Origin: Catellatospora sp. TT07R-123
GTDB lineage: Bacteria; Actinomycetota; Actinomycetes; Mycobacteriales; Micromonosporaceae
Length of the DNA stretch: 64,000 nucleotides
Reading direction: 5' to 3'
NCBI RefSeq assembly: GCF_018327705.1
Contig: NZ_BNEM01000001.1
Span: forward strand, 372,001-436,000
Positions 41,638 through 50,726 of the stretch are shown here, in pieces (position 1 is the stretch's first letter; each line of letters begins with the position of its first letter). A program made the translations under genes and the position numbers. A model generated the notes under the pieces. That model saw nothing but the letters and a program-made list of their open reading frames with translations. It had not been told where the DNA came from and ran no database searches.

Positions 41638-42712
41638 ATGCAGGAGTACGCGGACGTCGTCATCGCCGGGGCCGGGCCGGTCGGCCTCATGCTCGCCTGC
41701 GAGCTGCGGCTGGCGGGAGTCGACGTGGTGGTCGTCGAGCGGCGGACGGAGATCGATCAGACGATCAAGGCCGGTGCCGTCACGGCGCCCACGGTCCAGG
41801 CACTGGACCGGCGCGGCTTCCGCCCGCAGCTGGAGGCCGCCCGCGCGGCGGCCCAGGAACGGATGGCGGCCTTCCTGGCAGCGGCCGGCCCGAAGCCGGA
41901 CGGGGCGGGTGCGGGCCGGGCCGGATCGCGGCGGCCTGGCTCGTGGGCTGCGACGGCGGACGCAGCCGCGTCCGCAAGCTGGCCGGCTTCGACTTCCCGG
42001 GCACCGACCCGGAGATCACCGCGTACCAGGCGATGGCACAGCTGTCGGGCACCGAGCAGCTGCGCGGCGGCTGGCACACCACCCCCACCGGCGTGTACGC
42101 CTTCGGCCCGTTCCCCGGCCGCGTCCTGGTCGCCGAGTTCGACGGGGCACCGGCCGACCGCGACGCCCCGGTCACCGCCGCCGAGCTTCAGGCCGCCATC
42201 CGGCGGGTGACCGGCGCCGAGGTCACCGTCGAGGCGGTCCAGACGGCGACCCGGTTCACCGACAACGCCCGGCAGGCTTCGGCGTACCGGAAAGGAAGGT
42301 CCTGCTGGCCGGCGACGCCGCCCACGTGCACTCGCCGTTCGGCGGGCAGGGCCTGAACCTGGGCCTGGGCGACGCGATGAACCTCGGCTGGAAGCTCGCG
42401 GCGACGGTGCGCGGCTGGGCTCCCGCGGACCTGCTGGACACGTACACGGCCGAGCGGCACCCCATCGGTGCCTGGGTGCTCGACTGGACCCGCGCGCAGA
42501 TCGCCGTCATGCGCCCGGACCCGCACGCGCGGGCGATCCGCGCGGTGCTCGCGGACCTGGCGTCCACCACGGACGGCGCGACCTACCTGGCCAAGCGGAT
42601 CGCGGGCGTCTGGCAGGGCTACGACCTGCGCGGGGATCATCCGCTCACCGGCCGCAGCGCGCCCGACCTGGAGTTCGCCGACGGCAGCCGGCTACGGCGT
42701 CCCGGCAGAGCC
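41638..42712 (+). pseudogene. FAD-dependent aromatic monooxygenase, frameshifted and truncated
   Basis: Starts well (ATG after [28 protein letters not shown] is the FAD motif), but after about 85 residues a large interior part is missing and the frame changes near 41905 to [25 protein letters not shown] second change near 42297 lies between SAYRKGR and [33 protein letters not shown] (one base lost). The C-terminal third after LEFADGS is cut off and runs into the lspA end at a tandem repeat. Relatives hydroxylate phenolic compounds or rifamycins and have about 480-540 residues. Three independent lesions, so non-functional. Confidence 0.85.
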
Positions 42713-42731
42713 GGTTACGGCGTCCCGGCAG
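42686..42731. repeat. tandem 23-bp duplication at the pseudogene/lspA junction
   Basis: AGCCGGCTACGGCGTCCCGG plus CAG (42686-42708) is followed directly by the same 23 bases with one change, C to T (42709-42731). It covers the broken end of the monooxygenase and the last codons and stop of lspA. Looks like the scar of a deletion or replication slippage. Confidence 0.75.
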
Positions 42732-43278
42732 GCTGCTCCGATGCGGTCCCCGGCTCGGCCGCGGGCCCGGCCATCGGGATGTCGCGCAGGCTGAGCACCA
42801 CCATCAGGACCACACCCAGCACCAGCGCGATGTCCGCGACGTTGCCCACGAACGGGCCGTAGTCGATGAAGTCCACCACGTGGCCGCGGGCGAAACCCGG
42901 CTCGCGCAGCAGCCGGTCCGCCAGATGGGTGGCCGCCCCACCGAGGACCATGCCGAACCCGACGGCCCAGCCCCGCGACCGCACCCGGCGGGCGACGTAG
43001 GTGATCGTCACGACCGCCGCCGCCGCGAACACCGCCAGCACCCAGGTGTACCCGGTGCCGATGGAGAACGCCGCGCCCGGGTTGTAGGTCAGCCGGAGCT
43101 GGATCAGGTCGCCGATGACCGGGACCGGCGCCCGGCCCGTCAGCGCCGACACCGCCCACCACTTGGTCAGCTGATCCACCGCGACCAGCGCGGCCGCCAG
43201 CGTGAGCACCGTCGCGAACGGCCGCGAGATGCGGCGCCGCGACGCGGGGGCCGGCGGTGCGGACTGCCCTGTTGCCAT
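42715..43278 (-). CDS. accessory signal peptidase II (LspA-like)
   Basis: 187 residues from the ATG at 43278 (GGAGAG 8 bases upstream). Four membrane helices and the marks of Lsp[22 protein letters not shown], the first Asp in [22 protein letters not shown] and the second in [10 protein letters not shown]. The usual Asn-Leu before the first Asp reads THLAD here, so it is divergent. It cleaves lipoprotein signal peptides in the membrane. Its isolated location suggests a paralogue of the housekeeping gene. Confidence 0.85.
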   Translation of the reverse strand: MATGQSAPPAPASRRRISRPFATVLTLAAALVAVDQLTKWWAVSALTGRAPVPVIGDLIQLRLTYNPGAAFSIGTGYTWVLAVFAAAAVVTITYVARRVRSRGWAVGFGMVLGGAATHLADRLLREPGFARGHVVDFIDYGPFVGNVADIALVLGVVLMVVLSLRDIPMAGPAAEPGTASEQPAGTP

Positions 43279-43389
43279 CACGATCTCTCCGTACGCCGTC
43301 GACCAGCTCACCGGCTGGCAACCATAACGCATGCCGGAAGGCGGTCTGCGGAGAGAAGTTCACGGGTGCGGTCGCCTGCCGGTGGCCGG

Positions 43390-44763
43390 TCAGCCGGTGA
43401 GGCCGCCGAGCCAGCGCAGCGCGCTGATGCCGGGCAGGAACGCGTACTCGCCGCCGCGGGTGGTCACGAACCGCGGCAGGTCCACCAGCTTGCGGCGGAC
43501 CGGGCGGCGCGGGATCACGTACTCATCGGGTCCGTCGCCGGTGGCGGCGATCGGGTCGCGGGCGGACGCCGAGCCGAAGAAGACGCCGTCGTTGAGCCAC
43601 TGCGTCTGGGCGAACTCGAACTGCCGCCCCGGGTGGGCGCCGACGAAGGCGAACATCAGGCCGCGGTCGACGCCGTCGTCCTCGACCGCGCCCTCGGCCA
43701 GCGGCGGGCCGTACGCGGTCCCGCGGCGGATCATGCGGTGCAGCCGCACCTCGCCGGCGACGGCGCCGTCGCGCGGGTTGGCCCGGCGGGCGTGGCACCC
43801 GCCCGGGGTGGTGAACCCGCCGGCGTCGTCGGCGTAGCCGAAGGTGTTGTTGCGCAGCCGGTCGGCGCCCAGTGCCGGGTCGTCGCGCTCGGGTGCCAGC
43901 GCCAGCGGGGCGCCGCTGCGCCACCGGCCCATCATCTTGGCCGCCAGGAGCTCCTGGTCGGCGGCGTCGGCGGCGCTGCCCGCCAGGAAGCGGCGGAACG
44001 CCGCGACGTCCTGGTGCAGCTTGCGGAACACGACGTAGCTGCCGTTGCGGCCCAGCACCTCCGGCTGCGTGGTCTGCGTGCCGCCGAGCTCGTCCGGGTA
44101 GCCCAGCACGAACTCCCCGGCGGCCAGGGGCCGCTCCAGCTCGTTGGAGCCGGGGATGCCGCTGCCGGCGACGGCGGGATGGCTGATGCCGTCGCGGTAG
44201 CCGAAGTGCTCGGTCTCGGTCGGCGGGGCGTAGCAGTCCTGCCGCCAGATCGCGGTGATCCCGGTGAGCTGCTCGTAGGCGGGCCGGGCGCGATCGATCG
44301 CGGCATCGAGCCGCGGCTGGTCCGGGGCGAGGGCGACCAGGACCACGTGTACGTCGGCCGAGCCCAGGGGCTGTTCCCAGTGCTCGGGTGCGCTGGGCCC
44401 GATGTCGCCCAGCGCGGTGGCGCGGGCGGCCATGCCCTGCCGGAACTCCCACGCCATGCTGTCCAGCGCCTGCTGCGCGACGCCGAGGGCGCGCAGGCCC
44501 TGGCAGGTGAGGGCGACGCTGACCCACGTCTCGCCGAGCGGACCGGCCGGGTCCGCGGCCGAGGTGACCACGTCGGCGCAGCGGCGCATCAGCTCACGGC
44601 CGTGCGCCGGATCGTCGATGCGGAACAGGATGTAGGTCGCCGCATACGGTGACGGGCGCGGGCTGAGCACCCCGCGCTGGATGTCGTGCAGCTCCACGCC
44701 AGTCTCCCGGTCACCACCGGCGGCAGACCCTCCGCCGCCTTTCGTCAGCGTGAGTATCCCCAT
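43390..44763 (-). CDS. Dyp-type heme peroxidase
   Basis: 457 residues. Dimeric alpha/beta ferredoxin-like fold: GYRDGIS is the GxxDG motif with the distal Asp; the proximal heme His lies in CHARRANPRD. It oxidises dyes, phenols or lignin-like compounds with hydrogen peroxide. No Sec or Tat signal is visible, the start being MGILTLTKGGGG. An inverted repeat stands just upstream of the start, and no clear ribosome site is present. Confidence 0.92.
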   Translation of the reverse strand: MGILTLTKGGGGSAAGGDRETGVELHDIQRGVLSPRPSPYAATYILFRIDDPAHGRELMRRCADVVTSAADPAGPLGETWVSVALTCQGLRALGVAQQALDSMAWEFRQGMAARATALGDIGPSAPEHWEQPLGSADVHVVLVALAPDQPRLDAAIDRARPAYEQLTGITAIWRQDCYAPPTETEHFGYRDGISHPAVAGSGIPGSNELERPLAAGEFVLGYPDELGGTQTTQPEVLGRNGSYVVFRKLHQDVAAFRRFLAGSAADAADQELLAAKMMGRWRSGAPLALAPERDDPALGADRLRNNTFGYADDAGGFTTPGGCHARRANPRDGAVAGEVRLHRMIRRGTAYGPPLAEGAVEDDGVDRGLMFAFVGAHPGRQFEFAQTQWLNDGVFFGSASARDPIAATGDGPDEYVIPRRPVRRKLVDLPRFVTTRGGEYAFLPGISALRWLGGLTG

Positions 44764-44768
44764 ACCGT

Positions 44769-44782
44769 GGCCATAAATGGCC
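44769..44782. promoter_or_regulatory. 14-bp palindrome GGCCATAAATGGCC
   Basis: Symmetric with two central bases, 6 bases upstream of the DyP start codon in a locally AT-rich segment. Could be an operator or a leader hairpin for the peroxidase gene. Confidence 0.4.
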
Positions 44783-44832
44783 TGTTACCGGGAATTCGCC
44801 CTAAAACAGGCGCTCTGGCCTCCCGATGGCTG

Positions 44833-45540
44833 TCAGCCCGCCCGGGTGGCGTCCACGACCCGGCGCACCTCGTCGGCGTCGGTGGCCTCCCGGCCGTCAC
44901 GCGGCACCGGTGCGCGCAGGTGCACCTCCCGCGCCCCCGTCTGGTCGAGCACCAGCCGGATGTTGTGCGACCGGATGCCGCCCGCGGCGATGACCCGCAG
45001 CCGGTCCCCGGCCCGCTGCCGCAGGGCGGCGATGCGTGCGGCGCCGTCCAGGGCGGTGGGGGCCGCACCGGAGGTGAGCACCGCGTCCGCGCCGAGCTCG
45101 ATGATCTCCTCAAGTGCCCCGAACTGGTCGTGGACCTCGTCGAAGGCCTTGTGCACGGTCACCGGCAGCGGCCCGGCCGCCTCGATCAGGCGGCGCAGGA
45201 CGGCCAGGTCGAGGCCGCCGTCGCCGGTGAGGGCGCCGACCACGACGCCGAGCGGCAGACCGTGCGGGTTGGGCAGGGCGCGGACGGCGGCGATGTCGGC
45301 GAGCATCACCCGTTCCTCGACGGCGCTCACCCGGAAGTCGCCGCCGCGGGGCCGGATCATGACCCGCACTCCCGCGCCGCGCAGCGCCTGGAGGGCGATC
45401 CCGACCGCGCCCAGGCTCGGCGTGGTGCCGCCCTGGCCGAGGTCGGCGCAGAGTTCCAGCCGGTCGGCTCCGGCCGCCTCCGCCACGAGTGCGGTCGGCA
45501 CGTCGCTCACGCAGATCTCCACCGTCGTCACGGGGAGCAA
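44833..45540 (-). CDS. cutC: CutC family protein
   Basis: 235 residues, TIM-barrel. VEICVSDVPTALVAEAAGADRLELCADLGQGGTTPS and the later VTVHKAFDEV and VLTSGAAPTALDG are characteristic of CutC. The name refers to copper homeostasis, but a direct copper role is disputed. The start is TTG at 45540 or GTG at 45531; neither has a strong ribosome site. It is divergent from the ROK regulator, a common pairing with sugar or peptide catabolism genes. Confidence 0.9.
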   Translation of the reverse strand: MLPVTTVEICVSDVPTALVAEAAGADRLELCADLGQGGTTPSLGAVGIALQALRGAGVRVMIRPRGGDFRVSAVEERVMLADIAAVRALPNPHGLPLGVVVGALTGDGGLDLAVLRRLIEAAGPLPVTVHKAFDEVHDQFGALEEIIELGADAVLTSGAAPTALDGAARIAALRQRAGDRLRVIAAGGIRSHNIRLVLDQTGAREVHLRAPVPRDGREATDADEVRRVVDATRAG

Positions 45541-45637
45541 TGTATCGCCGAAGTCCGGAGTCAGCGAAACATACCCCCCTTTATTCGGTCACTTTGAGCA
45601 GGTTACGATCCAAGTTCTAGATGATCGAGGTGAGCCC

Positions 45638-46777
45638 GTGGAACCGATCGCCTCAGTGCGCGACCAGGCTCTCCGGCTGCTGGCCAGCGGGGCGGTGTCA
45701 TCACGTGCCGAGCTCGTGGAGGCGCTGCGGGTCGCCCCCTCGACCGTGACGGCTGCGGTGCGCCGGCTGCTCGCCGACGGCGTCATCGTCGAGGTGGGCT
45801 CGGGCCGGTCCACCGGCGGGCGGCCGCCCCGGGTCCTGCGCCTGCGCGAGACCGGCGGCGTCTTCGCCGTGACCGAACTGGACGGCAGGCACGCCCGGGT
45901 CGGGCTGTGCGCGCCGGGCGGTGCGCTGCATACCGCGGACGAGGTCGCGATCGACGTCGCCGCAGGACCTGACCAGGTGTTCGACGCGGTGGCGGCGGAG
46001 TTCGCGCGGCTGCGGGCGGCGATCGCGCCCGGCCAGCCGCTGCTCGGGGTCGGCGTCGCCCTGCCGGGCCCGGTCGAGTTCGCCCACGGGCGCGTGGTCG
46101 GTCCGGCCCGGATGCCGGGTTGGAGCGGGGTCGACGCGAGGGCGCTGCTGGCCGCACGGTTCCGGGTGCCGGTGGCGGTCGACAACGACGCCAAGGCCGC
46201 GGCGATCGGCGAGCACCTCGCCAGGGGCCGGGAGCCCGGCGACATGATCTATGTGAAGGCCGGCACCGGTATCGGCGGCTGCCTGGTCAGCGGCGGCCAG
46301 GTCCATCGCGGCGGCCGCGGCCTCAGCGGCGACGTCACCCACGTGCGGGTGGTGGACAGCGGCGAGCGGGTCTGCTCCTGCGGCGGCCGCGGCTGCCTGG
46401 AGACGGTCGCCAGCGGCGCCGCGCTGGTGCGCCAGCTGGCCGAGCAGGGCTCGCCGGCGGCCGCGGTCCGCGACGTCGCGGCGGCGGTACGCGACGGCGA
46501 CCCCACCGCGGTCACCATGGTGCGCCACGCGGGCAGGCTCCTCGGAGTGGCCCTGTCCAGCCTGGTCAACTTCCTCAACCCGGACGCGGTCGTCATCGGG
46601 GGCTCGCTGTCCGGCCTCGACGGCTACGTGGCGGCGACCCGGGGCGCGCTCTACGAGCTGTGCCTGCCGTCCATGACCCAGTCCCTGACCATCGAGGCCG
46701 GTGTCGCGGGCCCGGACGCCGCCCTGATCGGCCTGGGGCACCTGCTGCGCACCACCACCGACGTACGAACCCGCTAG
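45638..46777 (+). CDS. ROK-family transcriptional regulator
   Basis: 379 residues from the GTG at 45638, with GAGG 7 bases upstream. N-terminal winged helix (residues 8-60, SSRAELVEALRVAPSTVTAAVRRLL), then the ROK sugar-kinase-like domain with VDNDAKAAAIGEHL, AGTGIGGCLVSGG and the zinc motif CSCGGRGCLE. Binds a sugar or sugar phosphate and represses neighbouring genes. It is followed after 13 bases by the M81 peptidase gene and is divergent from cutC, so it probably controls all three. Confidence 0.92.
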   Translation: MEPIASVRDQALRLLASGAVSSRAELVEALRVAPSTVTAAVRRLLADGVIVEVGSGRSTGGRPPRVLRLRETGGVFAVTELDGRHARVGLCAPGGALHTADEVAIDVAAGPDQVFDAVAAEFARLRAAIAPGQPLLGVGVALPGPVEFAHGRVVGPARMPGWSGVDARALLAARFRVPVAVDNDAKAAAIGEHLARGREPGDMIYVKAGTGIGGCLVSGGQVHRGGRGLSGDVTHVRVVDSGERVCSCGGRGCLETVASGAALVRQLAEQGSPAAAVRDVAAAVRDGDPTAVTMVRHAGRLLGVALSSLVNFLNPDAVVIGGSLSGLDGYVAATRGALYELCLPSMTQSLTIEAGVAGPDAALIGLGHLLRTTTDVRTR

Positions 46778-46790
46778 GAGCCGACCGGCC

Positions 46791-48260
46791 ATGTCCCGCC
46801 CGCTGCGCGTCGCCATCGGCGGCGTCCACATCGAGTCCAGCACGTTCTCGCCGCACCTGAGCACCGCCGCCGACTTCGAGGTGACCCGGGGCGACGCGCT
46901 GCTGGCGCGCTACGACTGGCTCGCCACCGCGCGGTCGTGGACCGCCGACGTCGAGTGGATCCCGCTCGTGCACGCGCGGGCCCTGCCCGGCGGGGCGGTG
47001 GAGCCGGGGGCGTACGAGGGATGGGCCGCCGAGATCGTCGAGCGGCTCGCCGCGGCGGGCCCGCTGGACGGCATGCTGCTCGACTTCCACGGGGCGATGA
47101 GCGTCGTCGGGCGCGACGACGCGGAGGGCGACCTGATCACCGCCATCCGCTCGGTGCTCGGGCCGCAGCCGTACGTGTCGGCGGCGATGGACCTGCACGG
47201 CAACGTCTCACGGGTGCTGTTCGACGCGTGCGACCTGCTCACCTGCTACCGGACCGCGCCGCACGTCGACGTGTGGGAGACCCGCGAGCGCGCCGCGCGC
47301 AACCTGGTCGAGGCGCTGCGCCGGGGGCAGCGGCCGCACAAGGCGCTGGTCCACGTGCCGATCCTGCTGCCGGGTGAGATGACCAGCACCCGCGAGGAGC
47401 CGGCCCGGGGCCTCTACGCGAGGGTCCCGGAGGTCGAGGCCCGCGACGGCGTCGTCGACGCGGCGGTCTGGATCGGATACGCCTGGGCCGACCAGGCACG
47501 GTGCCAGGGCGCGGTGGTCGTCACCGGCACCGATGCCGCGGCGGCCGCCGACGCGGCCCGGGAACTCGGCGAGTGCTTCTGGGCGGCCCGCGACGAGTTC
47601 GCGTTCGTCGCCCCGACCGGCACCATGGACGAGTGCCTCGACGCCGCCCTGGCCGCGGTCGGCGACCCGGCCCGGCGGCCGTTCTTCATCAGCGACTCCG
47701 GCGACAACCCCGGGGCGGGCGGCGCGGACGACGTCACCTACGCGCTGGCGCGGCTGCTGGCGCGGCCCGAGATCCGCGCCGGGTCGTGCCGGGCGGTGTT
47801 CGCCTCGCTGGTGGACCCGCAGACTGTCGCGCAGGTCGCCGACCTGCCGCCCGGTGCGCCGGTGCGGGTCGCGGTCGGGGGGCGCATCGACGCGCGCGAG
47901 CCGGGCCCGCTGCTGCTCGACGGGGTGCTGGAGGCGGTCGCCGACGATCCCGACGGCGGCCGGTGCGTCAGCGTACGTGTGGGCGGGGCCAGCGTGTTCG
48001 TCACGTCGCGGCGGATGCAGTACCGGCTGCTGGAGTCGTACGCCCGGCTGGGCGTCGCGGTCGAGCACGTGGACGTCGTCGTGGTGAAGATCGGCTATCT
48101 CGAACCCGAGCTGTTCGATGCGGCGGGCGACTGGCTGCTCGCGCTGACCCCGGGCGGGGTCGACCAGGATCTCGCGCGGCTGCCGTACCACAGGGTCAAC
48201 CGGCCGATGTTCCCCCTGGACCGCGACTTCACCGCGGACCTGACCGTCGTCACCGGCTGA
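46791..48260 (+). CDS. M81 family metallopeptidase (MlrC-like)
   Basis: 489 residues. IGGVHIESSTFSP at the start (His and Glu of the metal site), GMLLDFHGAMSVVG, AAMDLHGNVS and SGDNPGAGGADD are the conserved blocks of the M81/MlrC family, named after microcystinase C. Natural substrates outside microcystin degraders are not known, perhaps linear or modified peptides. No signal peptide. It is transcribed with the ROK regulator gene. Confidence 0.9.
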   Translation: MSRPLRVAIGGVHIESSTFSPHLSTAADFEVTRGDALLARYDWLATARSWTADVEWIPLVHARALPGGAVEPGAYEGWAAEIVERLAAAGPLDGMLLDFHGAMSVVGRDDAEGDLITAIRSVLGPQPYVSAAMDLHGNVSRVLFDACDLLTCYRTAPHVDVWETRERAARNLVEALRRGQRPHKALVHVPILLPGEMTSTREEPARGLYARVPEVEARDGVVDAAVWIGYAWADQARCQGAVVVTGTDAAAAADAARELGECFWAARDEFAFVAPTGTMDECLDAALAAVGDPARRPFFISDSGDNPGAGGADDVTYALARLLARPEIRAGSCRAVFASLVDPQTVAQVADLPPGAPVRVAVGGRIDAREPGPLLLDGVLEAVADDPDGGRCVSVRVGGASVFVTSRRMQYRLLESYARLGVAVEHVDVVVVKIGYLEPELFDAAGDWLLALTPGGVDQDLARLPYHRVNRPMFPLDRDFTADLTVVTG

Positions 48261-48367
48261 CCGCCCGGCCGACCGGGATCCGCGCTGTCGGGATGCTGTC
48301 GTATCTCCCGGTGTGCCAGGGGCTCTCTTCCAGTGACACCGGCGGACGACGGACAGGGAGACAGCCG

Positions 48368-48820
48368 ATGACATATCCGGATAAGGACATCGTGATGAAG
48401 GGCGACGAGAAGCCCGTCAACACCCACGGGCTGACCGAGAACTGCTACTACGTGACCGCGGCGAAACTGCTCAACACCACCACCGACGCGCTCGTCACGC
48501 ACTCCGAGGAGATGCAGCTGCCGGGCAAGGAGATGACGCTGGCGCAGACGCAGGACTTCTTCGCCCGGCTGAACCTGCCGTGGCGGCGGGCGGAGTTCAC
48601 CACGCAGGCGGCGCTGGAGGCACGGATCAGGGAGATCGGCGGCGTGTCGGAGCTGCTGTACGCCGTCGGCTTCGTCCGCACCAACGGCTCGCGGCACATG
48701 GTGGTGGCGCACTTCCGGCCCGGTCCGATCCCGACCGTCCGCTACGAGGACTACCAGAACCCGAGTTCGAGCGCCGCGCTCGACCTGTTCGGCGCCCAGC
48801 AGTACCACCTCTTCTACTGA
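48368..48820 (+). CDS. 150-residue protein with possible papain-like active site
   Basis: 150 residues, ATG with AGGGAG upstream. No signal or membrane segment. Cys26 in TENCYYVTAAKLL starts a helix, His110 stands in NGSRHMVVAHF and Asp128 in YEDYQNPS. The order Cys - His - Asp and the local sequences resemble papain-fold effector or toxin domains, where the Cys helix is followed by a strand with His and a D-x-Q/N turn. This is a pattern match only. No immunity-like partner is seen nearby. Confidence 0.6.
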   Translation: MTYPDKDIVMKGDEKPVNTHGLTENCYYVTAAKLLNTTTDALVTHSEEMQLPGKEMTLAQTQDFFARLNLPWRRAEFTTQAALEARIREIGGVSELLYAVGFVRTNGSRHMVVAHFRPGPIPTVRYEDYQNPSSSAALDLFGAQQYHLFY

Positions 48821-48980
48821 CCGCGACCGCGGACGGGCAGACCGCGCCAGGCCACTTGACAGCGTCGTCGAATACATCGAGACTCATCGTCCAAGCGGCT
48901 TGGCGCGGCGTCCGACCTGGACGTGACGTGCTCAGTGTGAACTGCCCCGGCCGGTGACACTCCCCTCAGAGGAGCACACC

Positions 48981-50726
48981 GTGCTGTCCAAGAAACAGTT
49001 CCTCACCACGGCTGCGGCCGTCACGACCGCACTGCTGACAGCAGCCGCGGTCGTCCTCGCGCAGCGGGCCGAAGCCGCCGACGTCCTGCTCTCCCGCAAC
49101 AGGCCGGTGGCGGCGTCCTCCAGCGAAGCCTCGGCGTACGCGCCGGAGAAGGCCGTCGACGGGGACACCGCCACCCGCTGGGCCAGCACCGAGGGGTCCG
49201 ATCCGCAGTGGATCCGGGTCGACCTCGGCACGGTCACGCCGATCACCCGCGTCCGGCTGGTCTGGGAGGCGGCGTACGCGTCGGCGTACCGACTGGAGAC
49301 CTCGGCCGACGCGGCCACCTGGACCACGCTCAAGTCGGTGACCGGCGAGAACGGCGGCACCGACGACCACACCGGCCTCACCGCGACCGCGCGCTACCTC
49401 CGGGTGTACGGCACCCAGCGCGGCACGGCCTACGGCTACTCGCTGTGGGAGCTGGAGGTGTACGGTCCCGGCGCACCACCCGCCCCCGGCACCGACTACC
49501 AGGCGGAGGACGCCGCGCTGTCGCAGGCGGCCGTCGCCACCAACCACACCGGCTACACCGGCACCGGGTTCGTCGACTACACCAACGTCACCGGCGGCTG
49601 GATCGAGTGGACGGTCACCGCGGCCACGGCCGGTCCGGTGGCGCTGACCGTGCGGTACGCGAACGGCACGACCGCGAACCGGCCGATGGACGTCGCGGTC
49701 GACGGCGCCGTCGCCGCCGAGTCGGTCGACTTCGCCCCGACGGCGAACTGGGACACCTGGACGACCCGGACGGTCACCGCGACGCTGGCCGCCGGCACGC
49801 ACACCGTCCGCGCCACCGCCGTCGACGCCGCGGGCGGACCCAACGTGGACAGGCTGACCGTGGCCCCGGCCGCCACGGCCAGCCCCACCGCGGGCCCGTC
49901 GGCCGGTCCCAGCCCCACACCGGGTGGCGCGTTCACCGCGGCCGCGGCCGGGGACATCGCCGAGCAGTGCACCGCCTCGTCCAGCACCTGCCAGCACCCG
50001 AAGACCGCCGCCCTGGTGACCGCGATGAACCCGGACCTCGTGCTGACCATGGGCGACAACCAGTACGACGACGCGCGCCTGTCGGACTTCCAGAACTACT
50101 TCGACAAGACCTGGGGCCCGTTCAAGCCGAAGCTGCGCCCCGCGCCCGGCAACCACGAGACCTACGATCCGGCCGGTTCCATGGCCGGCTACCGGTCCTA
50201 CTTCGGTTCGATCGCGTACCCGCAGGGCAAGCCCTACTACAGCTACGACCGCGGCAACTGGCACTTCATCGCGCTGGACTCCAACACGCTCACCGCATCG
50301 GCCCAGCTGACCTGGCTGAGCAGCGATCTGGCGGCCACGACCAAGGGCTGCATCGCGGCGTACTGGCACCATCCGCTGTTCAGCTCCGGCGAGCACGGCA
50401 ACGACCCGGTCAGCCGCCAGGCCTGGCAGCTGCTCTACGACGCGCACGCCGACCTGGTGCTCAACGGCCACGACCACCACTACGAGCGGTTCGGCCCGCA
50501 GAACCCGTCGGCCGCCGCCGACCCGAACGGCATCGTCGAGGTCCTCGGCGGGATGGGCGGCGCGTCGCCGTACTCGATCGTCAACGTGCAGCCCAACAGC
50601 CAGAAGCGCCTGTCGGGCGTGTTCGGGGTGCTCAAGCTCTCGTTCACCGACAGCACGTTCTCCTGGCAGCTGATCGGGACCGACAACGCGGTCAAGGACA
50701 CCAGCCCGACCTACACCTGCCACTGA
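48981..50726 (+). CDS. secreted metallophosphoesterase with two carbohydrate-binding modules
   Basis: 581 residues from GTG with AGAGGAG upstream. Signal peptide 1-33. Residues about 35-165: F5/8-type C (CBM32-like) domain (DGDTATRWAS, WIRVDLGTV, YLRVYGT). About 172-300: CBM6/35-type (YQAEDAAL, GTGFVDYTNVTGGWIEWTV). Ser/Pro/Thr linker, then the phosphoesterase with GDIAEQ, MGDNQYDD, GNHETYD, HHPLF and GHDHHYER, all metal ligands present. Acts on phosphate esters outside the cell, held to a polysaccharide. It overlaps the MFS gene by one base. Confidence 0.9.
   Translation: MLSKKQFLTTAAAVTTALLTAAAVVLAQRAEAADVLLSRNRPVAASSSEASAYAPEKAVDGDTATRWASTEGSDPQWIRVDLGTVTPITRVRLVWEAAYASAYRLETSADAATWTTLKSVTGENGGTDDHTGLTATARYLRVYGTQRGTAYGYSLWELEVYGPGAPPAPGTDYQAEDAALSQAAVATNHTGYTGTGFVDYTNVTGGWIEWTVTAATAGPVALTVRYANGTTANRPMDVAVDGAVAAESVDFAPTANWDTWTTRTVTATLAAGTHTVRATAVDAAGGPNVDRLTVAPAATASPTAGPSAGPSPTPGGAFTAAAAGDIAEQCTASSSTCQHPKTAALVTAMNPDLVLTMGDNQYDDARLSDFQNYFDKTWGPFKPKLRPAPGNHETYDPAGSMAGYRSYFGSIAYPQGKPYYSYDRGNWHFIALDSNTLTASAQLTWLSSDLAATTKGCIAAYWHHPLFSSGEHGNDPVSRQAWQLLYDAHADLVLNGHDHHYERFGPQNPSAAADPNGIVEVLGGMGGASPYSIVNVQPNSQKRLSGVFGVLKLSFTDSTFSWQLIGTDNAVKDTSPTYTCH

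Noticed and set aside
41571..42862. Two or three separate small genes in place of the monooxygenase
   Set aside because: The pieces in three frames join into one known protein order, so they are fragments of one broken gene.
48856..48885. TTGACA box upstream of the phosphoesterase as a promoter
   Set aside because: No acceptable -10 element at 16-18 bases; kept out of the feature list.
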